Program-made: the position numbers and the translations under genes
Shown here: piece after piece, positions 15,019-23,215 of the stretch
Position numbering within the stretch: the first letter of the stretch is position 1
How the letters are laid out: the number at the start of each line of letters is the position of its first letter
Notes under the pieces: generated by a model
Seen by the model: only the letters and a program-made list of their open reading frames with translations
The model's database searches: none
What the model was told of the DNA's origin: nothing
From: Planctomycetota bacterium
GTDB lineage: Bacteria; Planctomycetota; Planctomycetia; Gemmatales; Gemmataceae
Reading direction: 5' to 3'
DNA: 40,663 nucleotides
Assembly: GCA_021413735.1 (NCBI GenBank)
Contig: JAIOPV010000115.1
Coordinates: 1 to 40,663, forward strand

Positions 15019-16890
15019 TTACCGATGCCCGCCGCCGTGTCCACCACTGTGGCCGCCCATGCTATGGCCGCCCATGCTGTGTCCGCCACTGATGTGACCG
15101 CCGTGCATGCTCGACCCACTATGGAAACTCGGCGCACTGTGGAAACTACCCGAGTACCCCGGATGAATCGTACTGCCGTAATGCATCGTCCCGGGGTGGA
15201 CGCCTGTAGTCCCGTAATGCATCGTTCCGGGGTGAACGCCGGTCGTGCCGTAATGGACCGTTCCGGGATGAACGCCGGTCGTGCCGTAATGGACCGTTCC
15301 GGGGTGAACGCCGGTCGTGCCGTAATGGATCTGCGGAGTCGAGTATCCCGGATGGCTCAGTGCCGTGCCACTGTGCATCGAAGGATAAACGCCCGTGATC
15401 GACGGATGCGTGCCCGCGACCCCCTGATGAACTTGCCCCACACCGGAGTAATGCGGCGTGATCGTCAACCCTTGGTGATTCACTCCCGACCCGCCCATCG
15501 CGTGATTGTGCGTCGCAAGCCCGTGCGCCGCTGATGTTGCGGCAATCGAGTGTGCGACGTGCTGCGTCGGTTGCACCAACGAGTGCGGATGCGTTACCGC
15601 GCCGTGATGGGTCGCGGTAGCATTCCCAACGTGAAGGTTCGGGGTATGCAGGTTCGCCGAGTGAACGTTCATCGGATGAACAACTGAAGTGGCCGAACGC
15701 ACGGCTGTCTGTGCCGCACCGCCAATGCCCGTCGGGTGTGTCGGGTGAACGTGCGTTGCACCTGGGTGCGGCACACCAATCGCCCGACCCGCGTAGACAT
15801 TGCCGACATGGTTCGCGTAGCCCGGATGCGTGCGGTTCAAGTAGCAGTAGTGGTTCCACAGCGGGTTATAGTAACCGCGGTGTGTGCCATACCACGGAAC
15901 GTACCCACCGTAACCGCCGAGACCCCAGAATGGACTGTAGCCGAAGCCAATGCCCAACCAGCCGTTCCCGTAGCCACCGTAATTGCCGTAGTAGTAGTTG
16001 TTGCAGTTCGGCCCGATGTACAGCGACGAGAACAGACCGCCACTACCCCAACCGTTGCCAGAGCCGAGACCAACTGCGTACTGCGACTGATATGCCCAAC
16101 CTGGCGTCTGCCACAGCGGTTGCGTGAACGCCACAGATGGGTTCAGGATGCCGCGATTCTCGAGCGGGTAATCCCAGTAACCAGGAACGTACATGTAGCC
16201 GTAAGCCGTCGCGACGTACTGGCTCGGAACCCACATCTGGTTGCCATTGGGGTTCGCCCAGTAACCCGGACGCCAAACGTACTGCTCGTTGCGGAACTCC
16301 CACGCTCCCGGAATCCAGAGGCCATTTGGATTCGATGCCGGGGTGCTCGGTCCGTTCTCAACGGACTCCGGCGGCTTCGGCAGGTCGATCCGCCAACTGT
16401 TCTGGTCGGTCGCTCGCCAGGTGCCAGGAAGGTATGCCCATTGCCCGCCGACTTGCTTCCACTGACCGGCAGACCACGCACGACCTGCGGGAGCATTCCG
16501 CCAGAACCCGCTCACCCAAACGAAGTCCTTTTGATCGTCGGACCACATCCAGTAGCCAGAAATCCACTGCACGTTCTGACCGTCGGGCTTCGTCTCCGGC
16601 GGCAGTTCGGGAATCGGCGCTGGCGGAGCCTTCGGTGCGGTCATGCCCTGACCGCGCACTTCCGCGCCTGGTTGTGCGAATGCTTCGTGAACCGGACCCC
16701 GATCCAAAACCTTCACGCCAGGCTCGGGTTGAACCACGGGCCTTGGCGGCGGCAAGGGATCTTGCGCCTTCTCAGGCGGAGGAAGCGGTTGCAGTTGACC
16801 GGGGGGCGGGAGAGGCGCTTGGGCGCGCACAGATGAGACGATTGCGAATGCCGCTGCGAGTGCGGCAAATCGCGCAAGAGGAAGTGTCAC
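15019..16890 (-). CDS. Exported WxxGxW-repeat, His-rich tandem-repeat protein
   Basis: A 623-residue exported protein. An N-terminal signal peptide (about residues 1-23) leads into a Pro-rich stretch (PLPPPGQLQPLPPPEKAQDP). Then come repeated aromatic motifs of the YxWxGxW type (WISGYWMW, WVSGFWRN, WIPGAWEF, WRPGYWAN, YVPGYWDY), a Gly/Tyr-rich segment, and a His-rich C-terminal half with perfect 12-residue repeats (HYGTTGVHPGTV/M, bases 15187-15330) and a tail of GGHSMGGHS units. The YxWxGxW repeat family is common in planctomycetes and other environmental bacteria, with unknown function. The His-rich part could bind metal ions, but this is inference. The gene has its own terminator and appears to be monocistronic. 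The tail repeats imply length variation between strains. Confidence 0.82.
   Translation of the reverse strand: MTLPLARFAALAAAFAIVSSVRAQAPLPPPGQLQPLPPPEKAQDPLPPPRPVVQPEPGVKVLDRGPVHEAFAQPGAEVRGQGMTAPKAPPAPIPELPPETKPDGQNVQWISGYWMWSDDQKDFVWVSGFWRNAPAGRAWSAGQWKQVGGQWAYLPGTWRATDQNSWRIDLPKPPESVENGPSTPASNPNGLWIPGAWEFRNEQYVWRPGYWANPNGNQMWVPSQYVATAYGYMYVPGYWDYPLENRGILNPSVAFTQPLWQTPGWAYQSQYAVGLGSGNGWGSGGLFSSLYIGPNCNNYYYGNYGGYGNGWLGIGFGYSPFWGLGGYGGYVPWYGTHRGYYNPLWNHYCYLNRTHPGYANHVGNVYAGRAIGVPHPGATHVHPTHPTGIGGAAQTAVRSATSVVHPMNVHSANLHTPNLHVGNATATHHGAVTHPHSLVQPTQHVAHSIAATSAAHGLATHNHAMGGSGVNHQGLTITPHYSGVGQVHQGVAGTHPSITGVYPSMHSGTALSHPGYSTPQIHYGTTGVHPGTVHYGTTGVHPGTVHYGTTGVHPGTMHYGTTGVHPGTMHYGSTIHPGYSGSFHSAPSFHSGSSMHGGHISGGHSMGGHSMGGHSGGHGGGHR
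15187..15330 (-). repeat. 36-bp in-frame tandem repeat (4 units)
   Basis: Four consecutive 36-base units encode HYGTTGVHPGTV or HYGTTGVHPGTM. The middle units are nearly identical at the DNA level, which indicates recent slippage or unequal exchange. Confidence 0.9.
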
Positions 16891-17006
16891 GGTGCTACCT
16901 CATGAAAAGCAACGAAAGGTTCCGCTATCTCATTATACATCCTTCACAAGAGATTCTTGCCAACGTCTTGAACTGATTTCGGCTGAGTGGCCCCGGAAGT
17001 GACCGT

Positions 17007-17441
17007 CTACCCCTCCCCAACGTGCAAAATCAGCAGCAGACGCTGACCAAAAATGATACTGCCGACGATTGCTGACGTCATGCCGGCGGCCAAGACAGCC
17101 CCCGCAGCGATATCGAGGCAGCCCTGAATCCGGGTCTTGCTATCGTCGTCGAGGCCGTGGAAAAGCGTCTCGATGGCGCTGTTGAAGAGTTCCGCCGTGA
17201 TGACCATTCCGATGCAGCCGATCACGAGACACCACTCGATGAGATCACACCTGAGGGCGAGAGCGGCGGCCAGTGCGAGAGCGGCAAAGAAGAAATGCAC
17301 GAAGAAGCTCGAGTGCCCTCGCACGCCAAGTTTTATGCCACGGAAGGCTTCACGGAATTTGTCGCGCCAGGGCCGTGGTTTCTTCGACCGACGCGAATCG
17401 GCTTCGCTGGCTGGCTTCGCCTCCCACCAGTCACCGGGCAT
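17007..17441 (-). CDS. dgkA: Diacylglycerol/undecaprenol kinase family protein
   Basis: A small integral membrane kinase (144 residues) that phosphorylates diacylglycerol or undecaprenol; family PF01219. After a charged N-terminal tail (KPRPWRDKFREAFRGIKLGV) there are three hydrophobic helices (about 46-64, 69-83, 111-132). The signature ELFNSAIE is at 84-91, corresponding to the Glu and Asn that bind Mg-ATP, followed by CLDIAAGAVLAA (108-119). The usual VVD after the signature reads TLFHGLDD here, so the fit is good but not perfect. ATG at 17441 is preceded by GGAGG at close spacing. It lies downstream of the LptD-like gene on the same strand with an 87-base gap, so the two envelope genes could share a transcript. 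Substrate preference cannot be read from sequence. Confidence 0.85.
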   Translation of the reverse strand: MPGDWWEAKPASEADSRRSKKPRPWRDKFREAFRGIKLGVRGHSSFFVHFFFAALALAAALALRCDLIEWCLVIGCIGMVITAELFNSAIETLFHGLDDDSKTRIQGCLDIAAGAVLAAGMTSAIVGSIIFGQRLLLILHVGEG

Positions 17442-17498
17442 ACCGCCTCCAACCCGCCGAGGTTCATCTTCGCCGCTTGGGGCTTCGCAGCTGTAAAC

Positions 17499-17517
17499 GC
17501 TACGCCGCCAGCGGCGA
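17499..17517. repeat. Dispersed GCTACGCCGCCAGCGGCGA motif
   Basis: A copy of the short repeat seen at 12518-12536 with one base changed, lying between the LptD-like stop and the dgkA start. Confidence 0.5.
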
Positions 17518-17528
17518 AATCTCGATCG

Positions 17529-20252
17529 TTATCGTCGCCCGCTCACCGGTGTTCCGGTGAACTGCCCGCCGGGCACAAGTGCATTCAACAGGTTCGGCAT
17601 AATCATGAACTGAATGCCGAGGTTGTGGACCAAAGAATTATACGTCAGACCGAACGTGACTGTCAGATCCGAGCCCGTTCGAGTCAGGTTCAACGCGTTC
17701 GACAGCGAGTGAACCCCGAAGTCGTAGCTCGTGGACGAATTCAAGTAGTATCGCGGGCTGAGCTGATACGTCACGCTTCCGTTCAACGCTCGGCTATTGA
17801 TCGGGTCGGTTTGCCGATAGCTGAAGTTGAAGCTCGTCCGGTCATTGCGATTAAACGCAGCCCCAACCGTGTAGTAACGCGAACCATTCGTGTACGGCTC
17901 GAACCACCCAGCCGAGTAAACCGCTGTGCGGTCGCCGATGTTCCACAACGCATCGTATTCGAGGAACGCGAATGGATTCCCGAAGTTATCGCGAGACGAC
18001 TCAGGGAAGTACGACGCCGACACATCGAGGATGAACGCATCGACCGTGTGTTCCATCCCCGGATAACCGCGCTTCGTCTGGAACCGCTGACGCACATCGC
18101 CTTGCAACACGTTGATGTCCGCGAGCGTGTCGATGCGGCCAGTTGCGTCACGACGAACGAGGTATTGCTGCGGGTTGAACTGACTGGACGGATTGCCGCC
18201 GGTTGCGAGGAGAACGCCGTTCGGCCCAGGAACGAACATCGGTTGCATCGGCGTGATGTTTCGCCACGATTGATCGGTTGAGTCGTCGTTCAACCGGTCG
18301 AGCAACGGCAACTGGCTAAACGGCACGTTGGTCTTTGCGTAGAGGTAATTCGCCCCGAACACGACTTTGTGGTTGATGCCGCGAACGTTGAACAGTTCAC
18401 TCGTCGCGTTCTCGTAGAGTCGCGTCAACGGCAAAGTTCCGCGAGCACCACCACCACCCCACACGCGGCCCGCATTGTTGCCGTTGAGGTCACTGGTGTA
18501 GTCCGCGAGATCGACGGTGGCATAGGGTGCGAGTTTCACTGGCCCGAGCGCAAACGGTGCGCTCAACTCTTGCATCAGGTCGAATCGACCCGTGTTCACG
18601 TACTGGTCGGTGGAGAGAACAGACGTCGGGTACACGGTGCTCGGTCGTGCCTGTGCGTAACCCGCGCTGGCGTGTCCCGAGTACACGAAGATGTCATTGA
18701 GGAATGTCTGCCCCGTGAGATAAGCATCACCGCGAGGCAACCACTGCGTTTCGGGAATCCACGGGCGATCAAGCCGGTACTCCATGAGTGCCGACAACTC
18801 GAAGTTCCGACGCTGATACGCCAGGTTCGCGAACGTCTCGTGGTTCGGTCCGTAGGTGAAGTCCTGGTTGTAGTACTCTTCCAGGAAGTTCTTATCGCTC
18901 AGGTATGCGACCTGTCCCTGGTAATACAGCCCCTCGATGATTTCCTGCTGGTGTCGCCAGTCGGCGCGACCTCGCCAGTTGGCCCCGCCCGGCGTGCTCG
19001 GTTGCGCAGGCTCCGGGCCGCGATTGCCGCCCAGGATGTCCTGCCCGTGGTCGTTCAAGCCGTAGAGCTTGATCAACCCATTCGGGGGCGACAGCCCGGA
19101 CTCATTCGCGGGAAGGGTATACGTGTAGTCGGTGCCGAGCGCGAATCCGCGTGCCGACATGTAGTCGGTGTTCAACCGCCAGCGTTGCCCGACCGGTGGT
19201 TTGAGCGCGAGCAAATCGAACATATCCCAGGAGCTATACACTCCGAAGCCGAAGATCCGGCTTTGCCCGAACGACAAACCAATGAACGGTCCCAGCGGAT
19301 CGTTTCCATCCACTCGGATTCGCGGGAAGTAGAACAGTGGTAACCCGACGAGTTTCGGCACCGACCCGTAAGCGGTCAGCGTTTTCTCATCGCCTTCGAT
19401 CGGTTCGCCGGTCAGGAGGTTGCGGTACGGAATGCCGAACACGTTACGGAGGGTTGTCCGCCGCATGTTCATCGTGACTCGCTTTGCGTCGATCCGCAGA
19501 CCCGGATCGGAGGGCAAACTGCTGCCGTCGAAGGAGGCCGTGAGCGCTTCCCAGTTCTCTGCGTCGAGCCGGCGAAGTTCTTCACCCCGGAGCCGAACGG
19601 GCGTTTGAAGTTTGTTCGGCGTAAACTCCAGGCTCGCGTTGACGCAGACCGCTCGCTCTCGCGTCATGTCGTAGTAGACTTCGGCAGCACGGAGCGTTTG
19701 CAGCGGTTCGTTCTTGGACTTCGTGCGAACGATCACGTTGCCGGCCATGTATGCTTCGGTTTCCGATTTCTTGTCAGGCGTCGATTCAAAACCGTTCTGG
19801 ATGTTGTCGATGGCCAAACCGCGAACCCACACGACCACATCGTCGGCAGCGAATTCTGTCTCGACGCCATCGTCGCCGATCGCATTGAGGATCACGCCGC
19901 CGGTGAACACGAATCGTCGTGTCCCATCCGGGAGCAGTTGGCTATCGAGTGTGTTGGGAGTTCCGTAGCGTCGGGTGAAGCGGAACTGTTGCGACTTCCC
20001 TTGCGGCACAGCGATGACCGAGCCATCGGGCAAAGTGAAGTCGGGTTCATCGGGCACGCCAGCCGGTTGACGGTTCGGCTGGAACGCCGTGCGAGGCGGC
20101 ACGGCCGGCGCAGGCGAGAACAGAGCGTCGGTTGGAAGCGGACGCCCAATTGGTCGCCCGATCACCGGGGACGGTGATTGCGCGAACGCCTGGGTGCCGA
20201 CCGCAAGTGCGATCGCCACCGCGACACAGGTTATTACCCAGCCCCTGACCAC
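17529..20252 (-). CDS. LptD/OstA-like outer-membrane LPS-assembly protein
   Basis: A 907-residue exported protein resembling LptD, the outer-membrane beta-barrel that inserts lipopolysaccharide. A signal peptide (about residues 1-25) precedes a Pro-rich linker, an OstA/LptA-like beta-jellyroll region (about 95-260: RFVFTGGVILNAIGDDGVET, EAYMAGNVIVRTKS, RAAEVYYDMTRERAV), then PKLVGLPLFYFPRIRVDGND and a long stretch of alternating, aromatic-rich beta strands to the C-terminus typical of the barrel (SYRQTDPINSRALNGSVTYQ, YYLNSSTSYDFGVHSLSNAL). GTG start at 20252 follows GGAGG. It supports a diderm envelope. The conserved Cys pairs of proteobacterial LptD are not evident. Other lpt genes are not in the window. 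It is divergent from the PSCyt gene. Confidence 0.82.
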   Translation of the reverse strand: MVRGWVITCVAVAIALAVGTQAFAQSPSPVIGRPIGRPLPTDALFSPAPAVPPRTAFQPNRQPAGVPDEPDFTLPDGSVIAVPQGKSQQFRFTRRYGTPNTLDSQLLPDGTRRFVFTGGVILNAIGDDGVETEFAADDVVVWVRGLAIDNIQNGFESTPDKKSETEAYMAGNVIVRTKSKNEPLQTLRAAEVYYDMTRERAVCVNASLEFTPNKLQTPVRLRGEELRRLDAENWEALTASFDGSSLPSDPGLRIDAKRVTMNMRRTTLRNVFGIPYRNLLTGEPIEGDEKTLTAYGSVPKLVGLPLFYFPRIRVDGNDPLGPFIGLSFGQSRIFGFGVYSSWDMFDLLALKPPVGQRWRLNTDYMSARGFALGTDYTYTLPANESGLSPPNGLIKLYGLNDHGQDILGGNRGPEPAQPSTPGGANWRGRADWRHQQEIIEGLYYQGQVAYLSDKNFLEEYYNQDFTYGPNHETFANLAYQRRNFELSALMEYRLDRPWIPETQWLPRGDAYLTGQTFLNDIFVYSGHASAGYAQARPSTVYPTSVLSTDQYVNTGRFDLMQELSAPFALGPVKLAPYATVDLADYTSDLNGNNAGRVWGGGGARGTLPLTRLYENATSELFNVRGINHKVVFGANYLYAKTNVPFSQLPLLDRLNDDSTDQSWRNITPMQPMFVPGPNGVLLATGGNPSSQFNPQQYLVRRDATGRIDTLADINVLQGDVRQRFQTKRGYPGMEHTVDAFILDVSASYFPESSRDNFGNPFAFLEYDALWNIGDRTAVYSAGWFEPYTNGSRYYTVGAAFNRNDRTSFNFSYRQTDPINSRALNGSVTYQLSPRYYLNSSTSYDFGVHSLSNALNLTRTGSDLTVTFGLTYNSLVHNLGIQFMIMPNLLNALVPGGQFTGTPVSGRR

Positions 20253-20344
20253 GGTGCCTCCGCCGTCCGTCAGCCACCCGAGAAGCTAATGCTTGAAGGT
20301 CGGGGACTATAAGCAGACTCGCGAGGGAATCAAGGCTGATTGCG

Positions 20345-20417
20345 GCAAGGCGGAAGGAGGAAGGCGGAAGGCGGACTTGGTTCTTTTCCGCCTTCCGCCT
20401 TCCTCCTTCCGCCTTGC
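20345..20417. repeat. GGCGGAAGG palindrome, intergenic copy
   Basis: Perfect 31-base inverted arms (20345-20375, 20387-20417) around an 11-base loop, built from GGCGGAA/GGAGGAA units. It sits in the divergent region between the LptD-like gene and the PSCyt gene. A related copy is inside the PSCyt coding sequence at 21991-22082. Confidence 0.9.
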
Positions 20418-20475
20418 TATGGTCATCGCGTATACTCTCTTTAACCCGCCCGGCCACCGCATCGGAACTCTCTCC

Positions 20476-23115
20476 ATGCCGCGTCTTCTGCCCATCCTCT
20501 GCATTGTCGCGCTTACCTCGCCAGTCACCGCAGCCGACCCAAAGGTCGATTTCGCTCGCGATGTGCTGCCCATCCTGTCGGACAAGTGTTTCCAGTGTCA
20601 CGGCCCCGACGAGAAGGCACGCAAAGCCGACCTGCGCCTCGACCTGAAGGAAGAGGCTCTGAAAGCGCCCGTGATCGTCGCGGGGAAAGCTGACGCGAGC
20701 GAACTGGTGGAGCGCCTCGCACCGGCTGACCCTGCGGAACTGATGCCGCCGGTGAAGTCGAACAAGAAGCTGAGCGCTGCCGAGATCGCGACACTGAAAG
20801 CGTGGATCAACCAGGGAGCGGCGTGGGGGCAGCACTGGGCCTTCGTGAAGCCCGAACGGCCGAAGGTGCCGACGATCAACAATCCGCAATTCACCATCAA
20901 TAACCCCATTGATGCGTTCATCGCTCAACGGCTCATCCGCGAGAAGTTGTCGCAGTCGCCGCCCGCCGAGAAGGAACGCCTTATTCGCCGTGTCACGCTC
21001 GACCTCACAGGTCTGCCGCCGACGCTCGAAGAAGTGGACGCCTTCCTGAAGGACGATTCGCCGCAGGCTTACGAGAAGGTGGTCGATCGGTTACTCGGCT
21101 CGCCGCGGTACGGTGAACGCATGGCGTGGGACTGGCTCGACGCGGCCCGCTACGCCGACAGCAACGGCTACCAGGGCGACGGCGAACGCACGATGTGGCC
21201 GTGGCGAGATTGGGTGATTCGCGCGTTCAACGACAACATGCCATACGATCGCTTCACCGTGGAGCAGCTTGCGGGCGATCTGTTGCCGAACCCCACGAAG
21301 GAACAGATCCTGGCAACGGGCTTCAACCGCAATCACATGATTAACGGCGAAGGCGGTCGCATCGCGGAAGAGAACCGCGTCGAGTACGTCTTCGATCAAG
21401 CCGAGACGACCGGCACCATCTGGCTCGGGCTGACGTTCACCTGTTCGCGGTGCCACGATCACAAGTTCGACCCGATCTCGAAGCGCGATTACTACAGCCT
21501 GTTCGCGTACTTCAACCAGTCACCCGTGAACGGCGGCGGCGGCAACGGTCAGACTCCGCCCGTGATCGACTTCGCTTCGCCGGAGCAGGAGAAGAAGCGG
21601 AAGGAGGCTCAGGCTGCATACGACACGCTCGTGATTCGGATCGTGCCGATCGAGAGGAAATTGCGTGAAGCCGGCATGGTGAAGAACAAAGAGGGCAAGT
21701 ACGAAACGACTCTGCCGCAGTTGATCGAGTCCGCACTACGCAAAGGCCCCAACGACCGTGCCGACCAGAACTACGACGAACTCATCAAGCACTTCAAGGA
21801 CAAGGAACCGGAGTATGTCGCTTTGCTGCCGAACTTGCGGAAGGCGAAGCAAGCACGCGACGCGGCCGCACAGGGTGTTCCGAAGGTGATGGTGATGGCA
21901 GAATTGCCCGCACCGCGCGAAACGTTCATGTTCACACGCGGCGACTACCAGAAGAAGGAAGGGAAGGTAGTGCCGGGTACACCGACCTTTGGAAAGGCGG
22001 AAGGCGGAAGGCAGAAGGGGGATGCAGCATTTGGTTCGGTCTTGGGATTTTCCGCCTTCCGCCTTCCGCCTTCCGCCTTTCCTCGTGAGAATCGCCTCGA
22101 TCTCGCACGGTGGATTGTGTCGCCCGAGAATCCGCTGACGGCTCGCGTCACCGTGAATCGATTGTGGCAGACGTTCTTCGGCATCGGATTGGTGAAGACG
22201 ACCGAAGACTTCGGCGTGCAGAGCGAGCGACCGAGCCACCCGGAACTTCTCGACTGGCTCGCGGTGGAATTTCAGAACCCCACCCCCAACCCCCTCCCCC
22301 AAGGGGAGAGGGGGCTAAATCCGGCTCCCCCTTCCTTCCCAGGGAAGGGGGTTGGGGGGGTAGGTTCTCCGCAACCGTGGGACGTGAAGCACATGGTTCG
22401 GCTGATGGTCACGTCAGCGGCGTATCGCCAGTCGTCGGTGGTGACGCCCGAGTTGCGTGAACGTGATCCGGACAACCGCCTGCTCGCTCGTGGTGCCAGG
22501 CATCGGTTGCCGGCGTGGATGATTCGCGATCAGGCGCTCGCGGCGTCGGGGCTGCTGACGTCGACCATCGGCGGCCCAGCCGTGAAGCCGTATCAGCCTG
22601 CGGGAATCTGGGAAGAAGCGACGTTCGGCAACAAGCGTTATCAGCAAGACAAGGGCGACGCACTGTATCGCCGCAGTCTGTATGTGTTCTGGCGGCGAAT
22701 CGTCGGGCCAACGATGTTCTTCGACGCCGCGAGCCGGCAAACGTGTTCCGTGAAGGGCACGACAACCAACACGCCACTGCACGCACTCGCCACGCTGAAC
22801 GACATCACTTATGTCGAAGCCGCAAGAGCTCTCGCACAACTTGCGATGGAGAAGGGCGGGGCCACCGACGCGGAACGAGTCGCGTTCGCGTTCCGCCGCG
22901 TGACGGCTCGGAAACCTACCGATACACAGGTGAAGATCCTTGTCGCCGGTGTCGAGAAGCAACGTGTGTTGTTCGCCGAGGACAAGGCCGCTGCCGCGAC
23001 GCTGCTGAAGACGGGCGATTCACCCCGCAACGAGAAACTTGACGCGACCGACCACGCTGCGCTGACGGTCGTGTGTTCGCTGATCCTGAATCTGGATGAA
23101 GTGCTGAACAAATAA
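20476..23115 (+). CDS. PSCyt1-DUF1549-DUF1553 planctomycete cytochrome-type protein with two in-frame palindrome insertions
   Basis: An exported 879-residue protein of the planctomycete PSCyt1 (PF07635), PSCyt2/DUF1549 (PF07583) and PSD1/DUF1553 (PF07587) architecture. The ATG at 20476 opens a signal peptide ending near PVTAADP. PSCyt1 follows with a haem c site CFQCH (38-42) in DKCFQCHGPDE. DUF1549 begins at IDAFIAQRL and includes RVTLDLTGLPPT and a second CxxCH, CSRCH (323-327). DUF1553 includes NPLTARVTVNRLWQTFFGIG and the conserved C-terminal NTPLHALATLND. Its linker and a surface region carry palindrome-derived peptides (about residues 506-536 and 601-632). The frame upstream to 20293 only translates an intergenic palindrome and is excluded. 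Function is unknown; a role in periplasmic electron transfer or polysaccharide utilisation is inferred in the literature. The DUF1501 partner is directly downstream. Confidence 0.9.
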   Translation: MPRLLPILCIVALTSPVTAADPKVDFARDVLPILSDKCFQCHGPDEKARKADLRLDLKEEALKAPVIVAGKADASELVERLAPADPAELMPPVKSNKKLSAAEIATLKAWINQGAAWGQHWAFVKPERPKVPTINNPQFTINNPIDAFIAQRLIREKLSQSPPAEKERLIRRVTLDLTGLPPTLEEVDAFLKDDSPQAYEKVVDRLLGSPRYGERMAWDWLDAARYADSNGYQGDGERTMWPWRDWVIRAFNDNMPYDRFTVEQLAGDLLPNPTKEQILATGFNRNHMINGEGGRIAEENRVEYVFDQAETTGTIWLGLTFTCSRCHDHKFDPISKRDYYSLFAYFNQSPVNGGGGNGQTPPVIDFASPEQEKKRKEAQAAYDTLVIRIVPIERKLREAGMVKNKEGKYETTLPQLIESALRKGPNDRADQNYDELIKHFKDKEPEYVALLPNLRKAKQARDAAAQGVPKVMVMAELPAPRETFMFTRGDYQKKEGKVVPGTPTFGKAEGGRQKGDAAFGSVLGFSAFRLPPSAFPRENRLDLARWIVSPENPLTARVTVNRLWQTFFGIGLVKTTEDFGVQSERPSHPELLDWLAVEFQNPTPNPLPQGERGLNPAPPSFPGKGVGGVGSPQPWDVKHMVRLMVTSAAYRQSSVVTPELRERDPDNRLLARGARHRLPAWMIRDQALAASGLLTSTIGGPAVKPYQPAGIWEEATFGNKRYQQDKGDALYRRSLYVFWRRIVGPTMFFDAASRQTCSVKGTTTNTPLHALATLNDITYVEAARALAQLAMEKGGATDAERVAFAFRRVTARKPTDTQVKILVAGVEKQRVLFAEDKAAAATLLKTGDSPRNEKLDATDHAALTVVCSLILNLDEVLNK
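21991..22082. repeat. GGCGGAAGG palindrome inside the DUF1553 coding sequence
   Basis: Inverted arms 21991-22016 and 22057-22082 match at 25 of 26 positions. The right side has four TTCCGCC units. It keeps the reading frame and encodes GKAEGGRQKGD...AFRLPPSAFP in a linker between conserved segments. The intergenic copy 1.6 kb upstream gives nearly the same peptide (GKAEGGRRKAD...FRLPPSSFR) if read in its own open frame. Confidence 0.88.
22276..22371. repeat. C/G-run palindromic repeat inside the DUF1553 coding sequence
   Basis: The sequence reads C-run blocks, AAGGGGAGAGGGGGCTAAAT, then CCCCCTTCCTTCCCAGGGAA and a G-run, forming an imperfect inverted repeat with an inner AGGGGGC/GGCTCCCCCT hairpin. 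It encodes NPTPNPLPQGERGLNPAPPS in frame and splits the conserved LLDWLAVEF...WDVKHMVRLMV segment. Related NPLPQGERG peptides are, from memory, frequent in predicted planctomycete proteins. Confidence 0.75.
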
Positions 23116-23120
23116 CAATT

Positions 23121-23202
23121 GTGAGCGTCGAGGCGTAAGCCCGACGGTGCGAGATACCGACGGTGCAAGAATCCACCGTCGGGCTCACGCCCCGACGCTC
23201 GC
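23121..23202. repeat. GTGAGCGTCG palindrome, copy 1
   Basis: 29-base arms 23121-23149 and 23174-23202, inverted match at 26 of 29 positions. It lies between the PSCyt and DUF1501 genes, just ahead of the DUF1501 ribosome binding site. Copy 2 is at 28421-28518. Confidence 0.85.
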
Positions 23203-23215
23203 CTGGAGATACGAA

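Noticed and set aside
15187-15330. Regular repeats that might be a CRISPR array
   Set aside because: The 36-base units are contiguous with no spacers and lie in frame within the His-rich protein gene.
20293-20475. N-terminal extension of the PSCyt protein
   Set aside because: The extra residues are only a translation of the intergenic palindrome and precede a clear signal peptide at 20476.
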